Below, in pieces: positions 6,008 to 13,772 of a stretch of 18,854 nt of DNA. The stretch lies in the NCBI GenBank assembly GCA_035293965.1, contig DATGLW010000066.1:1-18854 (forward strand). Direction: 5' to 3'. This DNA comes from DATGLW01 sp035293965. Lineage in GTDB: Bacteria; Actinomycetota; Acidimicrobiia; Acidimicrobiales; RAAP-2. The translations under genes were made by a program, and so were the position numbers. The notes under the pieces were generated by a model. It was given only the letters and a program-made list of their open reading frames with translations, made no database searches and was not told the origin of the DNA. Numbering within the stretch: position 1 is the first letter of the stretch; each line of letters opens with the position of its first letter.

Positions 6008-7264
6008 ATGGAGCACGGCGCGCCGACCGACTCCGGCTCGGCTGCCGCCCTGCCCGCCAACCAGCCCGGTGAGGCGCTCCGCCGCTCGCCCCTCGCAGCC
6101 TGCCACGCTGAGCTCGGCGCCAGGCTGGTCCACTTCGGCGGCTGGGAGATGCCGCTTGCCTACCCGCAGGGCACGGTCGCCGAGCACCGGGCCTGCCGGC
6201 AGTCGGCGGTGGCGTTCGACGTCAGCCACCTTGGGACGGTCCGGGTCGAGGGGCCCGGCGCGTTCGAGCGCCTGCAGGGGACGCTGACCAACGACTTGGG
6301 CAAGGTGGCGCCGGGGCGGGCCCAGTACACCCACCTGCTCGACGTCGACGGCTCCGTCCTCGACGACCTGATCGTCTGGTGGCTGGCGCCCGACTGCTTC
6401 GACGTGATGCCGAACGCCTCGAACACGGCACGGGTGCGGGCAGCCCTCGGGGGCTCGGACACCACGGCCTCGCGGGCGGTGGTGGCGGTGCAGGGCCCCG
6501 ACGCCCGCCGCCTCCTGGCCCGCGTCTCGGCCGAGGCGGCGGCCGTGCCGCACTTCGGGGTCCGGGTGGTCGAGTGGCAGGGCCATCGCTGCACGGCAGC
6601 CGGCACCGGGTACACGGGCGAGGACGGGGTCGAGTGCGCCGTGCCGCTCGCCGGCGCTGCCGACTTCTGGCGGGCCGTGCTCGACGCCGGCGTCCAGCCG
6701 GCCGGCCTCGGGGCCCGCGACACATTGCGGCTCGAGGCGGGGCTCCCCTTGCACGGCCACGAGCTCGGGCCAGGGATCACCCCGCTCCAGGCCGGCCTCG
6801 GCTGGGTGGTGAGCTGGGACAAAGGCGACTTCCCCGGGCGCCAGGCCTTGGAGCGGGAGCGGGCGGCCGGTCCGCGCCGCCGTCTGCTCGGCCTGGTCGC
6901 CGAGGGCCGCCAGCCTCCGCGCGATGGCGCAGCCGTGCTTGCAGGGGCCAGGCGGGTCGGCATCGTCACGAGCGGTAACTTCTCACCGATGCTCGAGCGA
7001 GGGATCGCGCTTGCCCTCGTCGACACCTCGGCAGGGCTGGAGCCCGGCGATCCCGTGGTCGTCGACGTGCGCGGCCGGCTCCTTCCGGCCGTCGTGTCGC
7101 GGACACCCTTCTGGCCGTCGCGGCCCCCGCGGCCTGCCGTGCCGTCGGGGCCTGCCGTGCCGTCGGGGCCGCCTGTCGCGGGGGGCCCGGCCGTCGCGGG
7201 GGGCCCGGCCGTCGCGGGGGACACGGCCGCCCTGGGTTCGCCGCTCCGGGAGCCGGGTCGGTGA
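6008..7264 (+). CDS. gcvT: Aminomethyltransferase (glycine cleavage T protein)
   Basis: GcvT transfers the methylene group from the aminomethylated H protein to tetrahydrofolate and releases ammonia. Visible family features are HFGGWEMPLAYPQGTVAEHR (residues 42-61), FDVSHLG (70-76), NDLGKVAPGRAQYTHLLDVD with GSVLDDLIVW holding the catalytic Asp, TGYTGEDGVE, and GLGARDTLRLEAGLPLHGHE followed by the C-terminal barrel (RRVGIVTSGNFSPMLERGIA). The enzyme part ends near residue 366, as in typical 360-370-aa GcvT. It is followed by an unusual tail of about 50 Pro/Ala/Gly-rich residues encoded by 18-bp repeats. No Shine-Dalgarno is obvious. The stop overlaps the gcvPA start by 4 bp (GTGA). Confidence 0.95.
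   Translation: MEHGAPTDSGSAAALPANQPGEALRRSPLAACHAELGARLVHFGGWEMPLAYPQGTVAEHRACRQSAVAFDVSHLGTVRVEGPGAFERLQGTLTNDLGKVAPGRAQYTHLLDVDGSVLDDLIVWWLAPDCFDVMPNASNTARVRAALGGSDTTASRAVVAVQGPDARRLLARVSAEAAAVPHFGVRVVEWQGHRCTAAGTGYTGEDGVECAVPLAGAADFWRAVLDAGVQPAGLGARDTLRLEAGLPLHGHELGPGITPLQAGLGWVVSWDKGDFPGRQALERERAAGPRRRLLGLVAEGRQPPRDGAAVLAGARRVGIVTSGNFSPMLERGIALALVDTSAGLEPGDPVVVDVRGRLLPAVVSRTPFWPSRPPRPAVPSGPAVPSGPPVAGGPAVAGGPAVAGDTAALGSPLREPGR
7133..7228. repeat. In-frame 18-bp repeats at the 3' end of gcvT
   Basis: Two perfect copies of an 18-bp unit (7133-7150, 7151-7168) encode PAVPSG twice. After 6 bp, three copies of a second 18-bp unit (7175-7192, 7193-7210, 7211-7228; the last with mismatches) encode further VAGGPA-like blocks. 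All keep the reading frame and lie beyond the conserved enzyme. Confidence 0.85.
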
Positions 7265-8640
7265 GCGACTACCTTCCCCACACCGAGGAGGAGGTGGCGG
7301 ACATGCTCGCCTTCCTCGGCCTCGCCTCCCTCGACGACCTGTTCGCCTCGGTGCCGCCGTCGCTCCGACTTGCCGGGGGCCTGGCCCTCCCAGAGGGGCG
7401 GCCCGAACCCGACGTCCTCGACGACCTGGCTGGGCTGGCGGCGGCCAACCCCGCGAGCGCGGGGCGCCTGGTGTGCTTTGCCGGCGGCGGCGCCTACGAC
7501 CACGAGGTGCCCCCGGTCGTCCGGGCGCTGGCCGGACGTGCCGAGTTCGTCACCTCGTACACCCCCTACCAACCCGAGGTGGCCCAGGGCGTCCTGCAGG
7601 CCCTCTTCGAGTTCCAGACGATGGCGGCCCGCCTGGCGGGGCTGCCCCTGGCCAACGCCTCCCTGTACGACGGGGCGAGCGCCCTGGTGGAGGGGGTGAA
7701 CCTGGGGGTGGCCGCCACCGGCCGGGGCACGGTGTGGGTGTCGTCGGGGATCCACCCGCACTGGCGAGCTGTGCTGCGGACCTTTGCTGCCGGCACCGGG
7801 CACCAGGTCGTCGAGGCACCGCTGCGCCTCGGCCAGACCGCGTGGCCCGAACGGACCGGCAGCGGCTCGCCCGGGGTGATCGCGGTCGGCTACCCCAATT
7901 ACCTGGGCTGTCTCGAGGACCTCGGCGAGGTCCGGCGGCTCTGCGACCGCCACGGGGCCGTGATGCTCGTTGCCGCCGACCCGGTGTCGGCGGGCATCCT
8001 GCGAACGGGAGGGGAGTGGGGGGCCGAGGTGGTGGTGGGGGAAGGTCAGCCGCTGGGCACCCCGCTCAGCTTTGGCGGGCCGTACCTGGGGTTGTTCGCC
8101 TGCGCCGAGCGCCACGTCCGGCGACTGCCGGGGCGGCTGGTCGGCGAGACGGTCGACGCCGAGGGGCGCCGGGCCTACGTCACGACCCTGCGCGCCCGCG
8201 AGCAGGACATCCGGCGCGAGAAGGCGACCTCGAACGTCTGCACCAACCAGACGCTCATGGCGGTGACGGCGGCCATCCAGCTCGGGTGGCTGGGCACGGC
8301 GGGCCTGTCGGAGGTGGCCCTGCGGTGCGCGCGGGGCACCCGCTACTGCCGCGATGCCCTGCTCGGCCTACCCGGGGTGTCCCCACTCACCGGCTCGACG
8401 CCGGTGGTCCGGGAGTTCGCCCTGCGCACGCCGGTCCCGGCGCGCGTGCTTGTCGACCGGCTGGCGGCAGAGGGCTTCCTCGCCGGCCTCGTGCTGGCCG
8501 ACCTGACCGGCGAGGGCGGCGACGGGTCGGTGAGTGCCGAGGAGGCCGAGCACGGCCTGCTCGTGGCGGTCACCGAGCGCCGGACCCGGACCCAGATCGA
8601 CGCTTTCGTCACCGCCTTCGACAAGGCGGTCCGGCAGTGA
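7261..8640 (+). CDS. gcvPA: Glycine decarboxylase (P protein) subunit 1
   Basis: This is the N-terminal half-type subunit of the split, PLP-dependent glycine decarboxylase, which releases CO2 from glycine and passes the aminomethyl group to lipoyl-GcvH. The 459-aa length fits GcvPA (about 440-450). Recognisable segments are YLPHTEEEVADMLAFLG at the N-terminus, FAGGGAYDHEVPPVV, FVTSYTPYQPEVAQGVLQAL with FEFQT, ANASLYDGASA, VGYPNYLGCLED, GEGQPLGTPLSFGGPYLGLF and REQDIRREKATSNVCTNQ. It overlaps gcvT upstream and gcvPB downstream by 4 bp each, consistent with coupled, equimolar synthesis. The start is GTG. Confidence 0.96.
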   Translation: MSDYLPHTEEEVADMLAFLGLASLDDLFASVPPSLRLAGGLALPEGRPEPDVLDDLAGLAAANPASAGRLVCFAGGGAYDHEVPPVVRALAGRAEFVTSYTPYQPEVAQGVLQALFEFQTMAARLAGLPLANASLYDGASALVEGVNLGVAATGRGTVWVSSGIHPHWRAVLRTFAAGTGHQVVEAPLRLGQTAWPERTGSGSPGVIAVGYPNYLGCLEDLGEVRRLCDRHGAVMLVAADPVSAGILRTGGEWGAEVVVGEGQPLGTPLSFGGPYLGLFACAERHVRRLPGRLVGETVDAEGRRAYVTTLRAREQDIRREKATSNVCTNQTLMAVTAAIQLGWLGTAGLSEVALRCARGTRYCRDALLGLPGVSPLTGSTPVVREFALRTPVPARVLVDRLAAEGFLAGLVLADLTGEGGDGSVSAEEAEHGLLVAVTERRTRTQIDAFVTAFDKAVRQ

Positions 8641-10274
8641 GCAGCCCTGACGACGGCGCGCGCCGGGCGCCCCTCTTCGCAGAGGACCCCGGCGGAGGTG
8701 TGGCGGCGAGCGCGCCGCTCGTGGGCGATGCCGCCGAGCCCACTCTCTTCGAGCTGTCACGACCGGGGCGGCGAAGCTGGCAGCTGCGGACGACCGACGT
8801 GCCGGCATGGGGGATCGATGACCTCGTGCCCGAGGCGCATCGGCGGACGTCGCCCGTTCCCCTGGCCGAGGTCTCCGAGCGCGACCTCGTCGGGCACTTC
8901 ACCCGGCTCAGCCACCGCCAGTTCGCCGTCGACCTCGGCGCCTATCCGCTCGGCTCGTGCACGATGAAGTACAACCCCAAGGTCTGCGATACCGTTGCCG
9001 CCCTGCCCGGCCTGGCCGACGTGCACCCCGGCGCGCCGGGATGGCTGACCCAGGGGTGGCTCGAGCTGCTCGTACGCCTGGAGGAGGCGTTGTGCGAGAT
9101 CACCGGCATGGCGGCGGCCACGCTGCAGCCCGCGGCCGGGGCGGCGGGAGAGCTGACCGGGCTGCTGCTCATGCGAGCATGGCACGACGCCCACGGCGAG
9201 CGGCGGACGCGAGTGGTCATCCCCGACTCGGCCCACGGCACCAACCCCGCCTCGGTCACGCTGGGCGGGTTCGAGGTCACGACCGTGCCGAGCAACGAGC
9301 GCGGCTGCGTCGACATGGAGGCCCTGCGATCGGTGCTCGACCGCGACGTGGCGGGCATCATGCTGACCAACCCGAACACGCTCGGGCTCTTCGAGGAGGA
9401 GATCGAGGAGATGGCCGACGCCGTGCACCGCGCCGGCGGGCTCCTCTACTACGACGGCGCCAACCTCAACGCCATCCTTGGGGTCGTGCGCCCGGGGGAC
9501 ATGGGGTTCGACATCGTGCACCTCAACCTCCACAAGACCTTCGCCACGCCGCACGGTGGCGGCGGCCCGGGCGCTGGCCCGGTTGCGGTGTCGGCGAGGC
9601 TGGCCGAGTTCCTCCCGGGCCCGCGCCCGGTCCGGCTCCGAGAGGATGGTGCCGCCGAGGAGGATGGTGCCGCCGAGGACGGTGCCCGCGTCGCTGCCGA
9701 GGCCCGCGCGGATCGGGCGGGTGAGGCCCGGGGTGGGCATGCTCGCTACGGGTGGGCGATGCCGCCTCGTTCCATCGGGCGCGTGCACGGATGGCACGGC
9801 AACGCCCTCGTGCTGGCCCGGGCTCTGTGCTACATCGAGGTCAACGGTGGCGACGGCCTCCGCCGGGTCGCCGAGCGAGCGGTGCTCAACGCGAACTGGC
9901 TCCGTGCGCGCCTGGCGGGTGTGTACGACATCCCCTTCGACCGGCCCTGCATGCACGAGGTGGTGCTGGCTGCGAGCACCCTGCGCAAGCGCTCTGGCGT
10001 GCGGGCGATCGACGTGGCCAAGCGGCTGCTCGAGGAAGGGTTCCACTCGCCGACGGTGTACTTCCCCCTCATCGTCGACGAGGCGCTCATGATCGAGCCG
10101 ACGGAGACCGAGAGCCTCCAGACCCTCGAGGCGCTGGCCAGGGCCATGGAGCGCATCGCCGGCGAGGCCGCCGGGGGCGAGGTGGGCACAGCGCCGAGGA
10201 CCACGCCGGTCCGGCGCGTCGACGAGGCGCGAGCCGCGCGCCAGCTGGTCGCGACCTTCGACGCCCGCCGCTGA
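8637..10274 (+). CDS. gcvPB: Glycine decarboxylase (P protein) subunit 2
   Basis: This is the catalytic PLP-binding half of the split glycine decarboxylase, 545 aa from GTG 8637, which overlaps the gcvPA stop. Family landmarks are LGAYPLGSCTMKYNPK (residues 100-115), LQPAAGAAGELTGLL, IPDSAHGTNPASV, MLTNPNTLGLFE, YYDGANLNAILG and the Schiff-base lysine Lys300 in HLNLHKTFATPHGGGGPG. The protein is longer than usual. It has a low-complexity N-terminal extension of about 35 residues and an acidic, Ala-rich insertion (about residues 335-368) between EFLPGPRPV and SIGRVHGWHGNAL, part of which comes from an 18-bp tandem duplication. The frame is open far upstream (to 6924), but that stretch is antisense-like shadow of gcvT and gcvPA. 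Confidence 0.96.
   Translation: MSSPDDGARRAPLFAEDPGGGVAASAPLVGDAAEPTLFELSRPGRRSWQLRTTDVPAWGIDDLVPEAHRRTSPVPLAEVSERDLVGHFTRLSHRQFAVDLGAYPLGSCTMKYNPKVCDTVAALPGLADVHPGAPGWLTQGWLELLVRLEEALCEITGMAAATLQPAAGAAGELTGLLLMRAWHDAHGERRTRVVIPDSAHGTNPASVTLGGFEVTTVPSNERGCVDMEALRSVLDRDVAGIMLTNPNTLGLFEEEIEEMADAVHRAGGLLYYDGANLNAILGVVRPGDMGFDIVHLNLHKTFATPHGGGGPGAGPVAVSARLAEFLPGPRPVRLREDGAAEEDGAAEDGARVAAEARADRAGEARGGHARYGWAMPPRSIGRVHGWHGNALVLARALCYIEVNGGDGLRRVAERAVLNANWLRARLAGVYDIPFDRPCMHEVVLAASTLRKRSGVRAIDVAKRLLEEGFHSPTVYFPLIVDEALMIEPTETESLQTLEALARAMERIAGEAAGGEVGTAPRTTPVRRVDEARAARQLVATFDARR
9642..9677. repeat. In-frame 18-bp tandem duplication inside gcvPB
   Basis: An 18-bp unit starting GAGGATGGTGCC occurs twice, perfectly, at 9642-9659 and 9660-9677, encoding EDGAAE twice, and a partial third copy follows. 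It lies in a surface-loop-like insertion absent from ordinary GcvPB. Confidence 0.9.
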
Positions 10275-10296
10275 CCCGGGCTCCCGGCACCGGGTC
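10273..10296 (+). terminator. Stem-loop at the end of the gcv operon
   Basis: GACCCGG (10273-10279, including the last bases of the gcvPB stop) pairs perfectly with CCGGGTC (10290-10296) around a 10-nt loop. No T-tract follows. It lies between gcvPB and the LCP gene, where an intrinsic terminator is expected. Confidence 0.4.
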
Positions 10297-10325
10297 CTGA
10301 CAGGTGTGGCGGCGGCCGGGGTTGC

Positions 10326-10331
10326 TACGGT
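10326..10331 (+). promoter_or_regulatory. Candidate leaderless -10 box of the LCP gene
   Basis: TACGGT is followed by 8 nt and ATG 10340. No Shine-Dalgarno is seen. A CTGACA at 10297-10302 is too far away (23 bp) to be a -35. Confidence 0.45.
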
Positions 10332-10339
10332 TGGGCCAC

Positions 10340-12178
10340 ATGGAAGGCGGCCGTCCGTCCGGCCGCGGTTCCGACCGGCCCCGCCGCCGACGCCGTGGAC
10401 CCGTCCCGAACCAGGAGGGGCTCGCCGCGCTGGCCCGGTTGGCCTCGGGCGAGCAGGTGCCGAGCGGACCTCGGCGCGGGCCTCGCCCCGAGCCGCCGGA
10501 CGGGGCGCCCGGAGCCGCCGCACCGCTCGCTGCCGACGGGCAATCCCTTCGCACCGGACGGGTGCCCAACGAGAACGGGCTGCGCGCCCTCGGGGAGAGG
10601 ATCGACGCCGAGAGGCGGCGCCGGCGACGTCGGCCGCGCCGCCGCCGCCTGGCGTGGGCGCTCGGGTCGGTCGGTGCCGTGGTGGTGGTGCTGGCCGGCG
10701 CCCTCTTCGGCTACGCCTGGTGGCTCGACCACCGGATCCACCGCGTGGCCGTCGGTGGCCTGCACGCGGCGCCGGCACGAGGCGTGGACGCCGGGACCGA
10801 GAACATCCTGCTCGTCGGCTCGACGTCGCGCTGTGCTCTCAAGGTGCAGAACCCCGCCTACGGCCTGTGCTCGCAGGGGGTGACGGGGGTCAACAGCGAC
10901 GTGGTGATGATCCTGCACCTCAACGCAGCGAAAGGGACGGCCTCGATCCTCTCCATCCCGCGCGACCTGTTCGTCCCCAACGCGCGCCGCGAAGGCGCCA
11001 ACAAGATCGACGCAGCGCTGGCCGAGGGGCCGAGCCAGCTCGTGGCCGCCATCGAAGAGGACTTCGCGATCCCGATCCAGCACTACGTGGAGCTCAACTT
11101 CGACACCTTCGCCAGCGTGGTCGATGCCCTGGGCGGGATCGACATGTACTTCCCCGAACCCGTCTACGACGCCTACTCGGGCCTCGACATCCGGACCCCG
11201 GGCTGCATCCACCTGGACGGCTACCAGGCGCTCCAGGTCGTCCGAGCCCGCCACCTCCAGTACAAGGGGCCGGGCGTGACCTCGACCAATCCCCGCACCT
11301 GGCCCCAGGAGGCCCAGAGCGACCTCGCCCGGATCCGCCGCGACCACGAGTTCCTGCGGGTGCTGGCGACCGCGGTGGCCAAGCAAGGGCTCGGCAACCC
11401 CTTCACCGACCAGCGGCTCGTGTCGAGCGTGGTCGGCGACCTGACCGTGGACCAGGGGTTCGGGGCCGCGCACATGGTGAACCTGGTGCTGCGCTTCCAC
11501 TCGGTGAACGCCAGCACGGCGCCCCAGTACACCGTGCCCGTGTCGGTGTACGACTACCAGGACTACGTCTACGAGGGCGGCGACTACGGCAACATCGAGT
11601 TCCCCGCCCAGCCCCAGGACGACCAGGTCGTCGAGCAGTTCCTGGGCCTGGGGCACAACGCCGACACGATGAACGGTGGCACGCTGCCGAGCCCTGGGGC
11701 CGTGACCGTGTCGGTGCTCAACGGCACCGGTGCGTACAACCAGGCGACCGACACCGCGGCCGCGCTCCAGGCGCTCGGGTTCCGCATCGGCACCCTCGGG
11801 GACACCCCCTCGCCGGCCGCCCAGTCCGAGACGATCGTCTACTACTCGGCCCGCACGGCCGCCGAGGAGGCCGCCGCCCAGGCCGTCGAGCGCTCGCTGT
11901 CGGGTGCCGTGATCATGGCCTACGACCCGACCAAGGTGCCGGCGGGCTCGCAGGTGGCGGTGGTCACGGGCACAGCCTTCTCGGTCAATCCTCCTCCGAC
12001 GCCCCCCGGCACGGCCGCGCCCGGAACCGGTGGCCGTTCTGGCGGAGCGCCAACCACCTCGACGCCGACGACCAGCCCGCCGGCGAGCGGCCCGTTCGCT
12101 GCCCCGACCCCGCCCGTCGAGCAGCTGGCGCCCTGGGACCCTCGCTCGTGCGGGCCGCACGGCACCCCGGGGCCCTGA
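10340..12178 (+). CDS. LytR-CpsA-Psr (LCP) family cell-wall protein with LytR_C domain
   Basis: LCP proteins attach polyprenyl-linked glycopolymers to peptidoglycan outside the membrane. The 612-aa product has a basic cytoplasmic N-terminus, one membrane segment (about 104-129), an LCP domain (about 155-345: ENILLVGSTSRCALK, VNSDVVMILHLN, SILSIPRDLFVP, VDALGGIDMYF, VVRARHLQY, LARIRRDHEFL) and a LytR_C domain (about 453-550: VTVSVLNGTGAYNQATDTAA). It ends in a Pro/Thr-rich tail. The usual GSDSR is GSTSR here and the usual RSD is NSD, while the later arginines (302, 304, 331, 333) remain. The N-terminus repeats a motif, VPNQEGLAAL and VPNENGLRAL. ATG 10340 is chosen over GTG 10304 because of the -10 box 8 nt upstream. 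Confidence 0.92.
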   Translation: MEGGRPSGRGSDRPRRRRRGPVPNQEGLAALARLASGEQVPSGPRRGPRPEPPDGAPGAAAPLAADGQSLRTGRVPNENGLRALGERIDAERRRRRRRPRRRRLAWALGSVGAVVVVLAGALFGYAWWLDHRIHRVAVGGLHAAPARGVDAGTENILLVGSTSRCALKVQNPAYGLCSQGVTGVNSDVVMILHLNAAKGTASILSIPRDLFVPNARREGANKIDAALAEGPSQLVAAIEEDFAIPIQHYVELNFDTFASVVDALGGIDMYFPEPVYDAYSGLDIRTPGCIHLDGYQALQVVRARHLQYKGPGVTSTNPRTWPQEAQSDLARIRRDHEFLRVLATAVAKQGLGNPFTDQRLVSSVVGDLTVDQGFGAAHMVNLVLRFHSVNASTAPQYTVPVSVYDYQDYVYEGGDYGNIEFPAQPQDDQVVEQFLGLGHNADTMNGGTLPSPGAVTVSVLNGTGAYNQATDTAAALQALGFRIGTLGDTPSPAAQSETIVYYSARTAAEEAAAQAVERSLSGAVIMAYDPTKVPAGSQVAVVTGTAFSVNPPPTPPGTAAPGTGGRSGGAPTTSTPTTSPPASGPFAAPTPPVEQLAPWDPRSCGPHGTPGP

Positions 12179-12189
12179 GGCGCAGCAAC

Positions 12190-12202
12190 CGGGCGACGCC
12201 CG
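12190..12202 (+). terminator. Short GC stem-loop after the LCP gene
   Basis: CGGGC-GAC-GCCCG forms a 5-bp stem with a 3-nt loop 11 nt after the stop codon. There is no T-tract. Confidence 0.3.
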
Positions 12203-12510
12203 AGAGCAGGCGCTGGCCCGGCAAGACCCCCTGGGCCCTCGCGGGCCATGGGTGGTCCACGCAGGCGCCGCAGCGGGCCGGTGCAAGGGGAGAAGGGGTG
12301 GGAAAGAGTGTCTCGGCGGAGAGCCGACGGACCGGGGCCCGGCGGCGCGGGAGGGCGCCGTCCGCCAGCTCGGCGACGGCCAACGAGGACCGAGCCGACG
12401 AGGACCAAAGAGCGCGGCGAGACCGTGGCTGGCGTGCGGCGAATCGAAGCTCCGCCCAAGGGTGGCAGCACCGGTGGCAGCACCACAAGGGCGGCAGGAG
12501 AGGAGAGCGA
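12203..12510. other. Gene-free leader before the protease gene, with a 12-bp tandem repeat
   Basis: No gene is recognised in this stretch. It contains no TA dinucleotide at all, so no TAnnnT -10 box can exist in it on either strand. GGTGGCAGCACC occurs twice in tandem at 12461-12472 and 12473-12484, just upstream of the Shine-Dalgarno of the protease gene. Confidence 0.7.
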
Positions 12511-13650
12511 ATGGCGACGGACCACAATCGAACGGACCACAGCGGGGCAGGCCCCAGCGGGGCGACGTCACCAGGTGCCGGCCGGGGACCGCGCCCGCGC
12601 TGGCCGGGCGCCGGCCGTTCCGTTGCCACGACGTTGGCGGCAACCGCCGGGGCGGCGGTGCTGGCTGTGGCGGTCCTGTCGGGCGGCGCCGGCGCCCCGG
12701 CCGGCTCGGCTACTAAGCAAGCCCCGGTCCTCTCGGCGCAGGCCCTCCAGCAGACGTTCGTGAACGTGGTGAGGACCATGCGCCCCTCGGTGGTCGAGAT
12801 CTCGACCGACCAGGGGCTCGGGTCGGGCGTCGTCTACGACGACAAGGGCGACATCGTCACGAACAACCACGTGGTTGCAGGGGCCACGTCGTTCACCGTG
12901 AGCGCCGCCAGCGGCCGTCAGTTCCGCGCCAGCCTCGTCGGCTCCTTTGCCCCCGACGACCTGGCGGTCATACGGGTGAGCGGGCCCAGTGGCCTCGTGC
13001 CGGCGAAGTTTGCCGACTCGAGCAACCTCCAGGTCGGCCAGATCGTGCTCGCCATCGGGAACCCCCTCGGGCTCGAGAGCAGCGTCACGGACGGCATCGT
13101 GTCAGCTGTCGGGCGCACGGTCAGCGAGGGTGGCGGCGTCACCCTGCCCCAGACCGTCCAGACGAGCGCCGCCATCAACCCTGGCAACAGTGGCGGCGCC
13201 CTCGTGAACCTCAACGGCAAGGTGGTCGGCATCCCGACGCTCGCCGCCGTCGACCCCGAGCTCGGGGGCAGCGCGGCGCCCGGCATCGGCTTCGCCATCC
13301 CCTCCAACACGGTCACCCGGATCGCCGGCCAGCTCGTTACCCAGGGCACCGTGACCCAGTCGGGCCGGGCCGCGCTCAACGTGACGGTGACGACCGCCTA
13401 CGGGCCCGACGGCAACCCGGCGGGGGCGGCCATCGTGCGCGTCCAGCCGGGAGGGGCGGCAGCGAAGGCTGGGCTGCAGGCGGGCGACGTCATCACCAAG
13501 GTCGCAAGCGCTGCCACCCCGGACGTCTCCACCCTCGCCGACGTGCTGGCCGGCCTGTCGCCGGGCCAGTCGGTGACCGTCACCTACATCGACACGAACG
13601 GCATCCGCAGGACGACCACGGTCATCCTCGGGCAGCTCCAAGGGTCCTGA
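12511..13650 (+). CDS. HtrA/DegP-type trypsin-like serine protease with PDZ domain
   Basis: This 379-aa envelope protease degrades or processes misfolded extracytoplasmic proteins. After a 36-residue polar start, a membrane segment or uncleaved signal (about 37-58, SVATTLAATAGAAVLAVAVL) anchors it. The protease domain (about 80-280) shows the catalytic triad: His120 in VTNNHVV, Asp150 in APDDLAVI, Ser227 in INPGNSGGAL. A C-terminal PDZ domain (about 295-375) contains AAIVRVQPGGAAAKAGLQAG and DVITKV. The frame is open far upstream (to 10306), but ATG 12511 has a purine-rich Shine-Dalgarno (AGGAGAGGAG) 5 nt upstream and starts just before the signal region. It follows the LCP gene on the same strand after 332 bp and may be cotranscribed with it. 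Confidence 0.94.
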   Translation: MATDHNRTDHSGAGPSGATSPGAGRGPRPRWPGAGRSVATTLAATAGAAVLAVAVLSGGAGAPAGSATKQAPVLSAQALQQTFVNVVRTMRPSVVEISTDQGLGSGVVYDDKGDIVTNNHVVAGATSFTVSAASGRQFRASLVGSFAPDDLAVIRVSGPSGLVPAKFADSSNLQVGQIVLAIGNPLGLESSVTDGIVSAVGRTVSEGGGVTLPQTVQTSAAINPGNSGGALVNLNGKVVGIPTLAAVDPELGGSAAPGIGFAIPSNTVTRIAGQLVTQGTVTQSGRAALNVTVTTAYGPDGNPAGAAIVRVQPGGAAAKAGLQAGDVITKVASAATPDVSTLADVLAGLSPGQSVTVTYIDTNGIRRTTTVILGQLQGS

Positions 13651-13741
13651 GCCGGCCGCCCGCCGTGCACCCGCGGCACAACAGGGCAGGCACCGGACCG
13701 TTCGGCTCTCGCCGGCACGCGGGGCAGCCCACGGGCTGTAC

Positions 13742-13772
13742 TTGACATAATGGCGATTATCGGCTGATTATG
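13742..13772 (+). promoter_or_regulatory. AT-rich promoter-like palindromic island between convergent genes
   Basis: TTGACA (13742-13747) is followed 18 bp later by GATTAT (13766-13771), a fair -35/-10 pair on the plus strand. The same stretch contains the palindrome ATAAT-GGCG-ATTAT and a further ATTAT, giving CATAAT..ATTATG arms. It is strikingly AT-rich for this DNA. It lies between the protease stop and the HAD-ATPase stop, so no obvious gene is served; an antisense or small RNA is possible. Confidence 0.4.

Noticed and set aside
6160..8115. 651-aa minus-strand open frame across gcvT and gcvPA
   Set aside because: Antisense to two well-recognised glycine cleavage genes, with low-complexity translation and no start signal.
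6924..8636. N-terminal 571 codons of the long frame that ends as gcvPB
   Set aside because: Overlaps gcvT and gcvPA out of frame and is Arg/Gly-rich; GcvPB homology begins only after GTG 8637.
8757..10778. 673-aa minus-strand open frame across gcvPB and the LCP start
   Set aside because: Antisense shadow of gcvPB; no family motif and no start signal.
10306..12510. Upstream extension of the protease frame
   Set aside because: Shadow of the LCP gene; the real protease start at 12511 has a strong Shine-Dalgarno and precedes the signal segment.
10325..12643. 772-aa minus-strand open frame across the LCP gene
   Set aside because: Translation is Arg/His/Gly-rich without motifs, and the opposite strand encodes a clear LCP/LytR_C protein; it is a GC-driven shadow.
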